In this document: piece after piece, positions 8,149-16,164 of the stretch
How the letters are laid out: each line of letters begins with the position of its first letter
Numbering within the stretch: position 1 is the first letter of the stretch
DNA from: KBS-83 sp051025295
Lineage (GTDB): Bacteria > Acidobacteriota > Terriglobia > Terriglobales > Acidobacteriaceae
Length of the DNA: 64,000 nucleotides
Strand: one strand, 5' to 3'
Assembly: GCA_051025295.1 (NCBI GenBank)
Contig: JBMGJV010000012.1
Notes under the pieces: model-generated
Database searches by the model: none
What the model was told of the DNA's origin: nothing
Seen by the model: only the letters and a program-made list of their open reading frames with translations
Made by a program: the position numbers and the translations under genes

Positions 8149-11029
8149 GCAGCGGTTTCCTTACAGCAGGGAATTCGAGGTGGAAGGTGGTGCCCTGGCC
8201 GATGGCGCTCTCGACCTGAATGCGGCCGGCATGTTCCTGGATGATCCCGTAAGTCACGGCCAGCCCCAGCCCGGTGCCGCGCCGCTGCTGCGCATCGGGC
8301 GCATTCTTCGTCGTGAAGAACGGGTCATAGATGCGCTGCAGGTGCTCGGGTGCAATGCCGGAGCCCGTGTCCGTGATCCTTACCGCCACGCGCCCATTCA
8401 CGACAGTTTCCACCCGCAGCGAGCCGCCCGCATGCATCGCGTCGCGTGCATTCAGGAACAGATTTAGAAAGACCTGCTGCAGCTTGCCCGCGTTCCCCGC
8501 AATGCGCGGCAGCTCCGACGACAGGCGCACATCCACTTGGACCGCCGACGTCTTGAACTGGTGCTCCAGCAGCGTGAGCGTGTCGCGAATCACGCTGTTG
8601 AGGTCGATATCTGAAAATTCGGTCGAGCCGGTCCGCGAGAAATTCAGCAGGCTGTTCACGATCTCTGACGCGCGGAAGGTCTGGCTGGTGATCCGGTCGA
8701 GCAGCGGCGCAAGCCGCTCGTCGCCACGCAACTGCTTCGCCAGCATCTGCGTGTAGCTCGAAATCACCGCCAGCGGCGTGTTCACTTCGTGTGCGACGCC
8801 CGCCGCCAGCAGACCGATCGAGCTCAGCTTCTCCGCCTGTGCCAGTTGCGCTTCGAGCTGCATGCGCCCGGTAATGTCATCGACCAGGATGATCCGGCCC
8901 ACGACCGAGAAGCTGCGCGACACCAGCGGCGCAATCGCGATATTCGCCGTACGCGTCTCACCGGTCCGCATGGGCAAATGGAACTTGTACAAATTGTGGA
9001 CGCCCGGGTCGTCCTTCACCCGGTGGAACTCGGCCATGAACTCCGGCGGGAACACTGCGCTCAGCGGCTGGTTCAGCACATCCACCCGCGGCAGCGCGAA
9101 CATGACCTCCATCTGCGCATTCCAGCTCTCCACCGTCTCATCGAGCCCGATCGCCAGGATGCCGACGTTGATCGACTCGACGATGTTCTCGTTGAACTCC
9201 TTTAGCCGCTCATATTCGCTGACCTTCTGCGCCAGCGACGCGTAGAGCCGCGCGTTCTGGATGGCGATGCCGATGTACGACGCCAGCGACTCCAGCAGCT
9301 CGACATCCTCGGAGGAGAGGAAGTCTCCGGACGTCGTGCGGCCCAGGCCAACGACGGCGATCGTCCGCTGCTGCACGCGACAGGGCAGGTAGTAATGCAG
9401 GTCGAGCGCCGCCGCAGCGCGCCGTTCGGACTCGCTCAGGTGCAAAGCGTTCTGCGGATTCTCGAGGAACAGGTGCGAGGTGGCTGCCTCACGGTGGCCA
9501 ACCTCCTCCGGATGCGGGCTGGTCGCCAGCCGCAGGAAGCCTAGGTCGAGCGCACGCGCCGCTTCGCTGCCCGGTTCCACCCCCGGATTGAATCCGCTCG
9601 CCGCCGCCAACGTGTAGTGATGACGCGGCCCGTCGATGAACAGCGCCACGCGGGACACCAGCAGCGTTCGGGTGAGCCGGTCGGTTACGGACGCAAGCAC
9701 CGCGTCCAGGTCCGTCTCTGAACTCAGCCCGCGCCCGAAGTCGATCAGCGTCTGCCGATAGTCGTAGCGCTGCCGGTCAAACACCCGGTCCACGCGCCCC
9801 TGGATGGCTCGCTTGAGCGGGTCGAACAACTGCGCCGTAATGATGATCGTGACCACCAGGCCCCAGGCGCCAAAGCTCGGCAGCTTGGTGTGCACCACCT
9901 CGGCAAACAAGCCGACTGCGCCGAAGTACAAGCCGATCAGCGCCGCCGTCGCCAGCGTGTACGCCACGCCCCGCTTGAAGATCAGGTCCACGTCCATCAG
10001 TCGGTAGCGCACGATGGCCCAGGAGAAGGTCAGCGGCAAGAAAGCGAGGCACAGCCCGGAGATCTTGTTCAGCACCGAGGGCGTCGGCCAGTCGGCCAGG
10101 TACGGCACCACGTAAAGCACGGTAAAGGGGATCACCGCCATCAGCGTCCCGCGCGTCAGCCACTTCAGTTGCTGCCGCCGCAGCGGGTCGTGCGTCCGCC
10201 GGTACTGCACCAGGAAGACGATCGCCGCGAGCACGTAGTACGCCGCCAGGTACCCGACCGCGATCTGGTCCAGCCGGTGCAGCAGCACCTCTGTGGCGGA
10301 CCAGTAGAGGAATGCAGTGGCCTGTACTCCAATGACAATGGCCGCCGGCAGGTAGATCAGGCCCAGCAGCCGGCGGGGCAGCGTCGGGCGCTGGCTCCGC
10401 CCCCGATCCTCGGCAAACACCAGCGCGAAATGCAGGAACAGTGCCGGCTGCAGCGCCCCGGCCAGGATGTTGCCCCAGTAAATCGTCCAGTCAAACGCAT
10501 TCAGCTTGCCCGTGGCATGGAACGCATACAGCACGAACGAAAACAAGCAGAAGACATAGAAGTGCGTCGAGTGCGGGGCCGTCCAGCGGCGGAACAGCAC
10601 ATACAGGCCGATCAGCAGGTACACCAGCGCAACCAGCCGCAACCCTTGGTACTGGGTCCGGTCCTGCGTGACCAGGATCACCGGTACATCGATCCGCACA
10701 CCGGAGCGCTGCAGCGAGTAGTCGATCCGGCGGTAGGCGCCAGTGCGGTACCACTCCCGCACCAGGCTCGGCAGCCGCAGGGTCGGGGTCGCGTGCGCAC
10801 CCGCCGTCAGCAGAATGTCGCCCGGCTTGATGCCCGCAAGCTCGCCCGGACTGCCGGCCGGCACGCGTTCCGCCTCAAGGCCCCCATGCGCTTCGACCCA
10901 CCAGACCCCGTCCGTCGGCTTCTGGTACTCCGCGTCCTTCACCAGATTCAGGCCAGCAAAGATCGTCGCCGCCAGCGTGAACACTGCCAGCAGCAATACC
11001 GTCACCCGGGTTGGAAACGAGCGTTCCAT
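8141..11029 (-). CDS. PDZ-, GAF- and PAS-containing membrane sensor histidine kinase
   Basis: About 962 residues from the proposed start, where Met is followed by Glu-Arg and a first membrane helix. Domains in order are: an N-terminal anchor, a periplasmic PDZ-like domain (AGSPGELAGIKPGDILL), a block of about eight hydrophobic helices, a GAF domain, a PAS domain, a HisKA dimerisation helix with phospho-acceptor His in GVAHEVNTPLAVI, and a HATPase domain with TGSGIAPEH and GTGLGLAV. It is probably the partner of the NtrC-type regulator it overlaps. A Met 16 codons upstream (11077) is possible, but it would lie upstream of the transcription start implied by the sigma-54-like element at 11071-11087. 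Confidence 0.93.
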   Translation of the reverse strand: MERSFPTRVTVLLLAVFTLAATIFAGLNLVKDAEYQKPTDGVWWVEAHGGLEAERVPAGSPGELAGIKPGDILLTAGAHATPTLRLPSLVREWYRTGAYRRIDYSLQRSGVRIDVPVILVTQDRTQYQGLRLVALVYLLIGLYVLFRRWTAPHSTHFYVFCLFSFVLYAFHATGKLNAFDWTIYWGNILAGALQPALFLHFALVFAEDRGRSQRPTLPRRLLGLIYLPAAIVIGVQATAFLYWSATEVLLHRLDQIAVGYLAAYYVLAAIVFLVQYRRTHDPLRRQQLKWLTRGTLMAVIPFTVLYVVPYLADWPTPSVLNKISGLCLAFLPLTFSWAIVRYRLMDVDLIFKRGVAYTLATAALIGLYFGAVGLFAEVVHTKLPSFGAWGLVVTIIITAQLFDPLKRAIQGRVDRVFDRQRYDYRQTLIDFGRGLSSETDLDAVLASVTDRLTRTLLVSRVALFIDGPRHHYTLAAASGFNPGVEPGSEAARALDLGFLRLATSPHPEEVGHREAATSHLFLENPQNALHLSESERRAAAALDLHYYLPCRVQQRTIAVVGLGRTTSGDFLSSEDVELLESLASYIGIAIQNARLYASLAQKVSEYERLKEFNENIVESINVGILAIGLDETVESWNAQMEVMFALPRVDVLNQPLSAVFPPEFMAEFHRVKDDPGVHNLYKFHLPMRTGETRTANIAIAPLVSRSFSVVGRIILVDDITGRMQLEAQLAQAEKLSSIGLLAAGVAHEVNTPLAVISSYTQMLAKQLRGDERLAPLLDRITSQTFRASEIVNSLLNFSRTGSTEFSDIDLNSVIRDTLTLLEHQFKTSAVQVDVRLSSELPRIAGNAGKLQQVFLNLFLNARDAMHAGGSLRVETVVNGRVAVRITDTGSGIAPEHLQRIYDPFFTTKNAPDAQQRRGTGLGLAVTYGIIQEHAGRIQVESAIGQGTTFHLEFPAVRKPLHV

Positions 11030-11070
11030 GCGCGCGCGAAGAGTGAAAAGGGGTGCCTTCAGTGTAGAGC

Positions 11071-11087
11071 GAAGCACGCCGCTTGCC
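11071..11087 (-). promoter_or_regulatory. Sigma-54-like promoter of the kinase operon
   Basis: On the minus strand the sequence reads TGGCAAGCGGCGTGCTT. GG (11086-11085) and GC (11074-11073) are separated by exactly 10 bases, as in the -24/-12 consensus TGGCACG-N4-TTGCW. The implied transcription start is near 11061, about 32 bases before the proposed kinase start. Two of the consensus positions differ. Confidence 0.45.
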
Positions 11088-11146
11088 AGCCCTCATCGCT
11101 TCACCTTCGACCAGGGATCGGACTGTTAAGTCATGCGAAAACAAGG

Positions 11147-11164
11147 GTTGCAGTGCAATGCAAC
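11147..11164. promoter_or_regulatory. Palindrome upstream of kinase operon, possible activator site
   Basis: GTTGCA-N6-TGCAAC is a perfect inverted repeat centred about 95 bases upstream of the predicted sigma-54 start of the kinase operon, where NtrC-type activators often bind. It overlaps a second palindrome, TTGCA-G-TGCAA. The rest of the 389-base gap 11030-11418 shows no convincing gene, only the leader of the hydrolase gene on the other side. Confidence 0.35.
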
Positions 11165-11418
11165 GACGCAGCCCGTCTCGCCAGGACGCGGCAAATGCGC
11201 CACACTTCCGGGAAACAGTAGTCATCTATGAGCCTGCATAGGTTCCCCTTCACACCGTCTCGCTTCCTACTCGCATCGCATCACCTCCGAGAGGACTGAC
11301 CGCTTTTGGAACCGAGTGTCCACAAACGTGCATCCTTCCAGCGAGATTCGCTTCCTATGTTGCAGGTAGTTGAATAGCTTGAACGTTTGCATCTGCTTTA
11401 TGCCTGAGGGTCCTCACC

Positions 11419-12489
11419 ATGTCTCATCCCCGGCTGTTGCCTGAACTCGCTCCGCCCGCCCCGAAGGCATCGGGAAGTGGGCGTCGCAGCCAGGCCGCTT
11501 CGACAGCCGGTGGACGCCCTCCTCTCGCCACGACGTCCTCTGCAAGCCCTTCTCTCGCCAGTTGGATCAACACCCTGGGCGAGACGGCTCGTGAGGAGTT
11601 CGTCAGCATCCGGGACGCCAGCATGCACCAGCCTGCCCGGATGCGCTGCCTGGTCGCTGGCGACGGCCCGTCGCTCCTGCTGCTGCATGGTTTGCTTGGC
11701 ACAGCGGATGCCTGGGGCACCGCAACGCAAAACCTCGGCACTACCTCCACGGTCTATGCCCCGGATGCCCTGGGAATCGGCGGCTCGGACCGCGTGCCCG
11801 CGCTCGACGTCAGCCTGACCGCCACCGCCGATCGCATGATCCAGTTGATGGATGCCCAGCGTCTCGATCGCGTGGACGTGGTCGGCACCTCGCACGGCGG
11901 CTCGGTCGCCCTCATGCTCGCGGCCCGTCATCCAGAGCGGGTCCGCAGTCTCGTCCTGCACGCCCCGGCCAACCCCTTCTCCGACATCGCCGATCCGCTG
12001 ATCCGCTTCTACAAGAGCGCTCTCGGCCGCTGGTTCGCCTCCCGCATCCCCACCGTTCCTGCCGGCGTGCAGTCGCTCGCCCTTGGCCGCATGTACGGCG
12101 ACGCCAGCCGCGTCCGCTCTGGCTCACTCGAGTGCTACATCCGCTCCCTCCGCATCCCCGGTACGGTCGAGTACGTGCTCAGCATCCTTGATCGCTGGCA
12201 CGAGGACATGGCGGCGCTGAAGGCAGTTCTGCCCCGGCTGCGTGCGGTTCCCACACTCCTGCTCTGGGGCGATCGTGACCGCGCCGTTAGTCTCAGCAGC
12301 GCCGAGCGCCTGACCCGCCACTTCGACCAGGTCTCGTTGATCGTCATCCCGGGCGCCGGCCACCTGCCGCATGAGGAGGTCCCCGCGCCCTTTGCCACCG
12401 CCATCCAGAGCTTCTTGGGCGGCCAAAAGCGCGTCGACCCTCATCCCAACCGGATGCGACTCGTCGCCCGGCACGGCGCCACGCTCTAG
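11419..12489 (+). CDS. Alpha/beta hydrolase
   Basis: 356 residues. After a low-complexity Ala/Ser/Pro-rich stretch (1-60) comes an alpha/beta-hydrolase fold. The oxyanion phrase LLLHGLLG, the nucleophile elbow GTSHGG, the acid in LLWGDRDRAV and the catalytic His in GAGHLPHEE are all present in order. The insertion after the fifth strand forms a helical cap. It probably acts on an ester or similar small substrate, but the substrate cannot be inferred. GAGGG lies about 9 bases upstream of the ATG. The low-complexity N-terminus may be non-conserved, and a start nearer residue 60 is possible. A 7-bp hairpin at 12499-12518 follows the stop but lacks a U-run. Confidence 0.87.
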   Translation: MSHPRLLPELAPPAPKASGSGRRSQAASTAGGRPPLATTSSASPSLASWINTLGETAREEFVSIRDASMHQPARMRCLVAGDGPSLLLLHGLLGTADAWGTATQNLGTTSTVYAPDALGIGGSDRVPALDVSLTATADRMIQLMDAQRLDRVDVVGTSHGGSVALMLAARHPERVRSLVLHAPANPFSDIADPLIRFYKSALGRWFASRIPTVPAGVQSLALGRMYGDASRVRSGSLECYIRSLRIPGTVEYVLSILDRWHEDMAALKAVLPRLRAVPTLLLWGDRDRAVSLSSAERLTRHFDQVSLIVIPGAGHLPHEEVPAPFATAIQSFLGGQKRVDPHPNRMRLVARHGATL

Positions 12490-12637
12490 GCCAGCCGCCC
12501 AGCGGTCTTTGCCGCTGGCTCGAAGACATTCGCCCCGACGTGTACTCTGATCGGGCGTACGCGGCCCGTTCAGGCACAGTTCTGAGCGGCTGCATCCCAC
12601 TCTCGTCACATCTCAACAGCAGATCAGGAGGGTTCCC

Positions 12638-13066
12638 TTGAACCTCATCGCATATCGCACTCGCTCTGGCCGCATGGCCTCGTTCCTGCTCGCTTCAAGC
12701 CTCGCCTTCGGCATGGCCGCGCCGCTTGTCCTGGCCCAGACCGCCGGACAGGACCTCAAGAACGCTGGTCACGAAACTAAGGATGCGACCAAGGATGTCG
12801 GGCACGGCGTCGCCAGGGGCACAAAGAAGGTCTTCCACGCGACCAAACATGGCACCGAGAAGGTTGCAGACAAGACCAAGGAAGGCACCGAAACCGGCTA
12901 CGACAAGACCAAGGAAGGCACCGAGGCCGGCTACGACAAAACCAAGAGCGGCACGAAGCACGTCTACCATTCGACCAAGCGCGGCACCAGGAAGGTCGTC
13001 CACAAGTCGGCGCGGGCCACGGAACACGCAGCCGACAAGGCAGCCGACAAGACCACCCCGCAGTAG
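12638..13066 (+). CDS. Secreted protein built of nine 11-residue KTKEG-type repeats (LEA/synuclein-like)
   Basis: 142 residues, starting at TTG with a perfect AGGAGG 6 bases upstream (12626-12631). A signal peptide occupies about 1-34 (hydrophobic core then LVLAQ). From residue 41 to 139 the protein is nine uninterrupted 11-residue repeats, each ending in Thr, with the central consensus D-K-T-K-E-G-T. Only TPQ follows. The periodicity and the KTKEG core resemble the 11-mer amphipathic helices of group 3 LEA proteins and alpha-synuclein, which are disordered in solution and fold on lipid surfaces or on drying. A periplasmic stress or membrane-protection role is inference. The gene converges on an NAD(P)-binding protein gene. 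Confidence 0.85.
   Translation: MNLIAYRTRSGRMASFLLASSLAFGMAAPLVLAQTAGQDLKNAGHETKDATKDVGHGVARGTKKVFHATKHGTEKVADKTKEGTETGYDKTKEGTEAGYDKTKSGTKHVYHSTKRGTRKVVHKSARATEHAADKAADKTTPQ
12758..13054 (+). repeat. Nine tandem 33-base coding repeats
   Basis: This stretch encodes nine in-phase 11-residue units. The central units share nearly identical DNA, with GACAAGACCAAGGAAGGCAC occurring twice exactly 33 bases apart and a third, slightly diverged copy following, so they probably arose by recent tandem duplication. The outer units are much more diverged. Confidence 0.85.
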
Positions 13067-13072
13067 TCTTGG

Positions 13073-13708
13073 CTACTCGGCCAGGTAGGCGCCGCGCCGG
13101 TGAAAGCGCGGATCGGTCAACTGGTCCAGCATGAACTGCGCCACATCCGCGCGTGAGATGTGGCGGCTGCTCGAGGGCAGTGCATCCGGCAGCACGCGAT
13201 ACGTCCCCGTCGGCTGGCCATCGGTCAGCCGCGGCGGACGCACAATCGTATAGTCCAGGTCACTCGCTGCCAGCAGCCGCTCCTGCGCACGATGATCGGC
13301 GGCCATGTGCCGCAATGCCGTCGCCCGCAACGCTCCATACAACATGTTCCAGATCGGCGCCTGATAGCGGCCTGCCGGATGCAGCGAACCGGCTGCGCCC
13401 AACGCCACAATCCGCTCCACAATGTGGAAGTGCATCGCGTTCAGGATGAGCGGAATGGCCCGGCTGAGCAGGGGCTCTGGTTTGCGGGTGCGTGCGCCCA
13501 GCGCCGAGAAGACGGCTCGTTGCCCGTCCATCGCATCGCCAACCTGCTGCGGATCGAACAGATCGCCGGCCACTATGCGCAGCCGGTCTTCCGGCATCAG
13601 CGCCTGCGGGTCGCGAACAAACGCGGTCACCTGGTGGCCCCGCTCCAGAGCGCCTTTCACCAGCAGCCGTCCTACCCCACCAGTGGCGCCAAAGACTATC
13701 AGCTTCAT
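13073..13708 (-). CDS. NAD(P)H-binding SDR-like protein (NmrA/atypical SDR)
   Basis: 211 residues. The N-terminal Rossmann motif is GATGGVGRLLVKGAL, followed by VTAFVRDP, AGDLFDP and a late DYTIVRPPRLTDG, all typical of atypical short-chain dehydrogenases that bind NAD(P) and often lack catalysis (NmrA-like sensors or epimerase-like enzymes). No full YxxxK active site is obvious. It converges on the 11-mer repeat gene with 6 bases between stops and is divergent from the PA2169-type gene. Substrate unknown. Confidence 0.85.
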   Translation of the reverse strand: MKLIVFGATGGVGRLLVKGALERGHQVTAFVRDPQALMPEDRLRIVAGDLFDPQQVGDAMDGQRAVFSALGARTRKPEPLLSRAIPLILNAMHFHIVERIVALGAAGSLHPAGRYQAPIWNMLYGALRATALRHMAADHRAQERLLAASDLDYTIVRPPRLTDGQPTGTYRVLPDALPSSSRHISRADVAQFMLDQLTDPRFHRRGAYLAE

Positions 13709-13896
13709 CCGTGATCCGCGTACCGCACAGCAAGGCCACTATACAGTGCGGGTTGCAATGCGCAGTTCATGTGCGCACGCTTCCGCCCGAGGGAGCATCC
13801 ACCCGGACAACCTGCTCACCTCAGTCACATCCCACCAAACAGCGAATCACCACGCAGCATAATCATCGCAACATAGCGAAAGGGAAGAGGCATGGC

Positions 13897-14355
13897 ATGG
13901 CGGAACACATTGCGTTGGATAAAGTGGAGTCGACCCTTACCGATCTGATCGAAACCTTGCGGGATGGCCATGAGGGTTTCCTCGAGCTTGGTCAGCGACT
14001 GACCGATCCTGCGGCGCGCCGTTTCTTCCTCGAAGAGACGCAAATGCGCAGCGAGTACGCCGGCGAACTCGAGAACGAGCTGCACCGCCTGGGCGTTAAG
14101 GACGTCAAGGCCAGCAGCTCAACGATGAACAAGGCACACCGCTTCTGGGGCGAGATGAAGGCCAAGCTGGGCGGCGGCGATCACGCGCTGCTCGACACAG
14201 CCGAGCAGGGCGAGGATGTCGCGAAGAAGGCCTACCAGAAGGCGCTTGAGCAGGAACTGCCCCTGCCCATCCGCGAGATGCTCACCCGCCAGCAGGAGCA
14301 CATCCTCGGCGTGCATGATCATGTGAAAGCACTCCGCGATCAGACGAAGAAATAG
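13897..14355 (+). CDS. PA2169 family four-helix-bundle protein (DUF2383)
   Basis: 152 residues from an ATG preceded by GGGAAGAGG. An overlapping ATG five bases upstream is in another frame. The protein is almost entirely helical and charged, with the ferritin-like arrangement seen in the PA2169/DUF2383 family: TDLIETLRDGHEGF in helix 1, FFLEETQMRSEYAGELE in helix 2, and acidic/His residues through helices 3-4 ending in QQEHILGVHDHVKALRD. Family members are general-stress proteins and the function is not settled. The fold suggests metal binding or stress protection, fitting the neighbouring repeat protein. Confidence 0.88.
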   Translation: MAEHIALDKVESTLTDLIETLRDGHEGFLELGQRLTDPAARRFFLEETQMRSEYAGELENELHRLGVKDVKASSSTMNKAHRFWGEMKAKLGGGDHALLDTAEQGEDVAKKAYQKALEQELPLPIREMLTRQQEHILGVHDHVKALRDQTKK

Positions 14356-14401
14356 CACTCGTAACAGAACGAGTTGCAATCCGGCCGGGCGGATGCCTTT
14401 C

Positions 14402-14929
14402 TTAGAGCGTGTCCAGCTCGGCCGGCCTGCGTCCGGCCACAAAGAACGCGATAAAGCCGAGCAGCAGCACGACGGTCTCCACGTGCGTGGACTGCTGGTG
14501 CAGGCTGTCGAAGGTGGCGCGCGCCGGACTCGACTCCGGCAGCGCGGCCACGCTGCCACCAGCCGAAGCCTGTGCCGTGTCCATCCGCGGGCTGATCGAG
14601 AACTGCGAGTACGCCGTCAGCAGGATCATCACCAGCACCAGCGCCGCCTGCGGCACCACGCTGTGCCAGCGCAGCCGTCGGCCGCGTAGCAGCAGGGCGC
14701 TGCAGGCCAGGAACACCACCCCGCAGATCAGCCCCATGTAATGCACGTGGCGCAGTGTGCCGCTCACCACCAGCCCCGCCCCGTGAATGCCCTCCGCGGG
14801 GTTGAGAAACAACGGCGGCAGCGCGCCAAACGAGATCGCGGCAACTTGCACAAAGAGAACCAGGGCACCCAGCCACAACCCCAGGCTGAGCAGGGACACG
14901 GTGAAGAGCAAAGTTCGCAGGCCTCGCAT
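14402..14929 (-). CDS. DUF4149/TMEM205-like membrane protein
   Basis: About 175 residues. Four predicted membrane helices: two near the N-terminus (after MRGLRTLLF, and around HYMGLICGVVFLACSALLL), one at VVPQAALVLVMILLTAYSQF and one at TVVLLLGFIAFFVAG. The SISPRMD loop after the third helix and the FDSLHQQSTHVE segment before the fourth match DUF4149 proteins. Function unknown. The start is taken at the second Met of the frame because the first lacks hydrophobic context; an upstream start at 14959 is possible. Confidence 0.8.
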   Translation of the reverse strand: MRGLRTLLFTVSLLSLGLWLGALVLFVQVAAISFGALPPLFLNPAEGIHGAGLVVSGTLRHVHYMGLICGVVFLACSALLLRGRRLRWHSVVPQAALVLVMILLTAYSQFSISPRMDTAQASAGGSVAALPESSPARATFDSLHQQSTHVETVVLLLGFIAFFVAGRRPAELDTL

Positions 14930-15073
14930 AACTCCAGAATACGCAACGTAGCGCGACACCAGTAGCTGGACTCCGTACTAGGGCAGCCCCACGGCTCTCT
15001 CGCTCAGGGTTCGTTCTCTGCCGCGATCGAAAGCCTTCCGGCTGAGGACAAGCGCGCTTGCCGTCACCTGACT

Positions 15074-15256
15074 TCACCGATCCATGTAGTTCAGGATCGG
15101 CCCAAGCAGGTACGCCACAAAGAAGCCGCTGCTGTAGATGATCGCTGAGCCCCAAAGCAGAGTTCGGCTCAGCTTGCTGACCTCACCGCACGTTGTTGGA
15201 TCCTCAGCGTCACAACTCTCTCCGTTCCGCAGCCGCGGGGCGATAACGTAGGTCAT
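15074..15256 (-). CDS. Small membrane protein, possibly a MerT-like fragment
   Basis: 60 residues. The open frame runs a few codons further upstream without a standard start (LIACSFV before the Met). Two short hydrophobic segments flank a loop with two Cys residues (NGESCDAEDPTTC). The second half, KLSRTLLWGSAIIYSSGFFVAYLLGP, resembles the final helix of MerT-type mercury transporters, and an ArsR-type regulator is divergent from it, which makes a metal link attractive. It is too short to be intact MerT (about 116 residues). It could be a degraded copy, an unrelated small membrane protein or a spurious frame. Confidence 0.35.
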   Translation of the reverse strand: MTYVIAPRLRNGESCDAEDPTTCGEVSKLSRTLLWGSAIIYSSGFFVAYLLGPILNYMDR

Positions 15257-15285
15257 GACGAAGCTGCACGCGATCAGCGCTTGTC

Positions 15286-15314
15286 TTGTCCATAAGCATT
15301 ACCTTATGTATGAT
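15286..15314 (+). promoter_or_regulatory. arsR promoter with operator in the spacer
   Basis: A -35 like TTGTCC (15286-15291) and a -10 TATGAT (15309-15314) are 17 bases apart. The spacer holds a perfect inverted repeat CATAAG-N6-CTTATG (15291-15308), ideally placed for an ArsR dimer to block RNA polymerase. The implied start is only about 8 bases before the arsR ATG and no Shine-Dalgarno is seen, so the mRNA would be nearly leaderless. Confidence 0.6.
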
Positions 15315-15328
15315 CCAGCCACACGCGC

Positions 15329-15673
15329 ATGAATCAGGCCGACACCGTCTTCAAAGCGATCGCACATCCTGCCCGGCGGCAGATCCTGTTCCTGCTCGCG
15401 CGGTCGCAGTACTCGGTCAAGGAATTGACCCGAGCGTTCGCCATGTCACAGCCGGCCGTGTCGCAGCACCTGCGCGAACTGCGCAACGCGCGGCTCGTCA
15501 CCTCGGATCGGAAGGGAATCGAGCAACGCTACAGGCTGACCGCCGATCCGCTGAAGCTCGTCTTCGATTGGTCCTCACAATACAAGCCGTTCTTCGATCC
15601 CGCTGGACACGCGTGGGCATTCAGCGAGGCGGAGCCAGTCAAAAAGAAGAGGACATCCCACCATGGCCGTTAA
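15329..15673 (+). CDS. ArsR-family transcriptional regulator
   Basis: 114 residues. A winged helix-turn-helix of the ArsR/SmtB type covers about 5-85: FKAIAHPARRQILFLL, then VKELTRAFAMSQPAVSQHLRELRNARLV. No Cys metal-binding motif (such as CVC) is present. That and the coupled glyoxalase-type gene fit the non-metal ArsR group that controls small-molecule or SRPBCC/VOC genes. The C-terminus overlaps the next gene by 11 bases. Autoregulation through the palindrome in its own promoter is likely. Confidence 0.92.
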   Translation: MNQADTVFKAIAHPARRQILFLLARSQYSVKELTRAFAMSQPAVSQHLRELRNARLVTSDRKGIEQRYRLTADPLKLVFDWSSQYKPFFDPAGHAWAFSEAEPVKKKRTSHHGR

Positions 15674-16148
15674 AGGGTCTGTGCCAGCTCGCGGCGTCAT
15701 CGTGCCGCACCTTGTAGTTCGCCACGCGGCCGAGGCCGTGGCGTTTTACGAAGCCGCTTTCTCTGCGGCTGTCTTATATCGCTCGCCGTCGCCCAGTGGC
15801 GCGGGTGAGCACGTTCACCTGAAGATCTGGGACTCGCTTGTCCAGGTCTCGACCGAAGAACCTGCCCAGCGTGGCGAGCGTGCAGAAGGTGCATTGCTCG
15901 CCTCACCCGAGACACTCGCCGGATCGACATGTGTCTTTCAGGTCGCGGTGCCAAACGTGGATGAGGCATACAAGCGCGCTGTGGATCGTGGTGCCAGTCC
16001 TGCGCTCCCGCCCACTGACATGTTCTGGGGCGATCGCTACGGCTGGGTGCGCGATCCGTTCGGCCATGTCTGGGCACTGACAGAAGTGAAAGAAGAGCTC
16101 ACGCTCGAGGAAGTCACGGAGCGGATGCGCCGATTAGCAACTCGATGA
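15663..16148 (+). CDS. VOC-family protein (PhnB-like glyoxalase/bleomycin-resistance fold)
   Basis: 161 residues. Two beta-alpha-beta-beta-beta modules: the first starts VPHLVVRHAAEAVAFYEAAF and contains HLKIWDSLVQV, the second contains VFQVAVPNVDEAYKRAVDRGA and ends DRYGWVRDPFGHVWALTE. The last phrase is diagnostic of PhnB-type VOC proteins. Enzymatic activity is uncertain, since most relatives are uncharacterised. Translationally coupled to arsR, which overlaps its start by 11 bases. Confidence 0.9.
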   Translation: MAVKGSVPARGVIVPHLVVRHAAEAVAFYEAAFSAAVLYRSPSPSGAGEHVHLKIWDSLVQVSTEEPAQRGERAEGALLASPETLAGSTCVFQVAVPNVDEAYKRAVDRGASPALPPTDMFWGDRYGWVRDPFGHVWALTEVKEELTLEEVTERMRRLATR

Positions 16149-16164
16149 ATGAAGGGACCTGACT

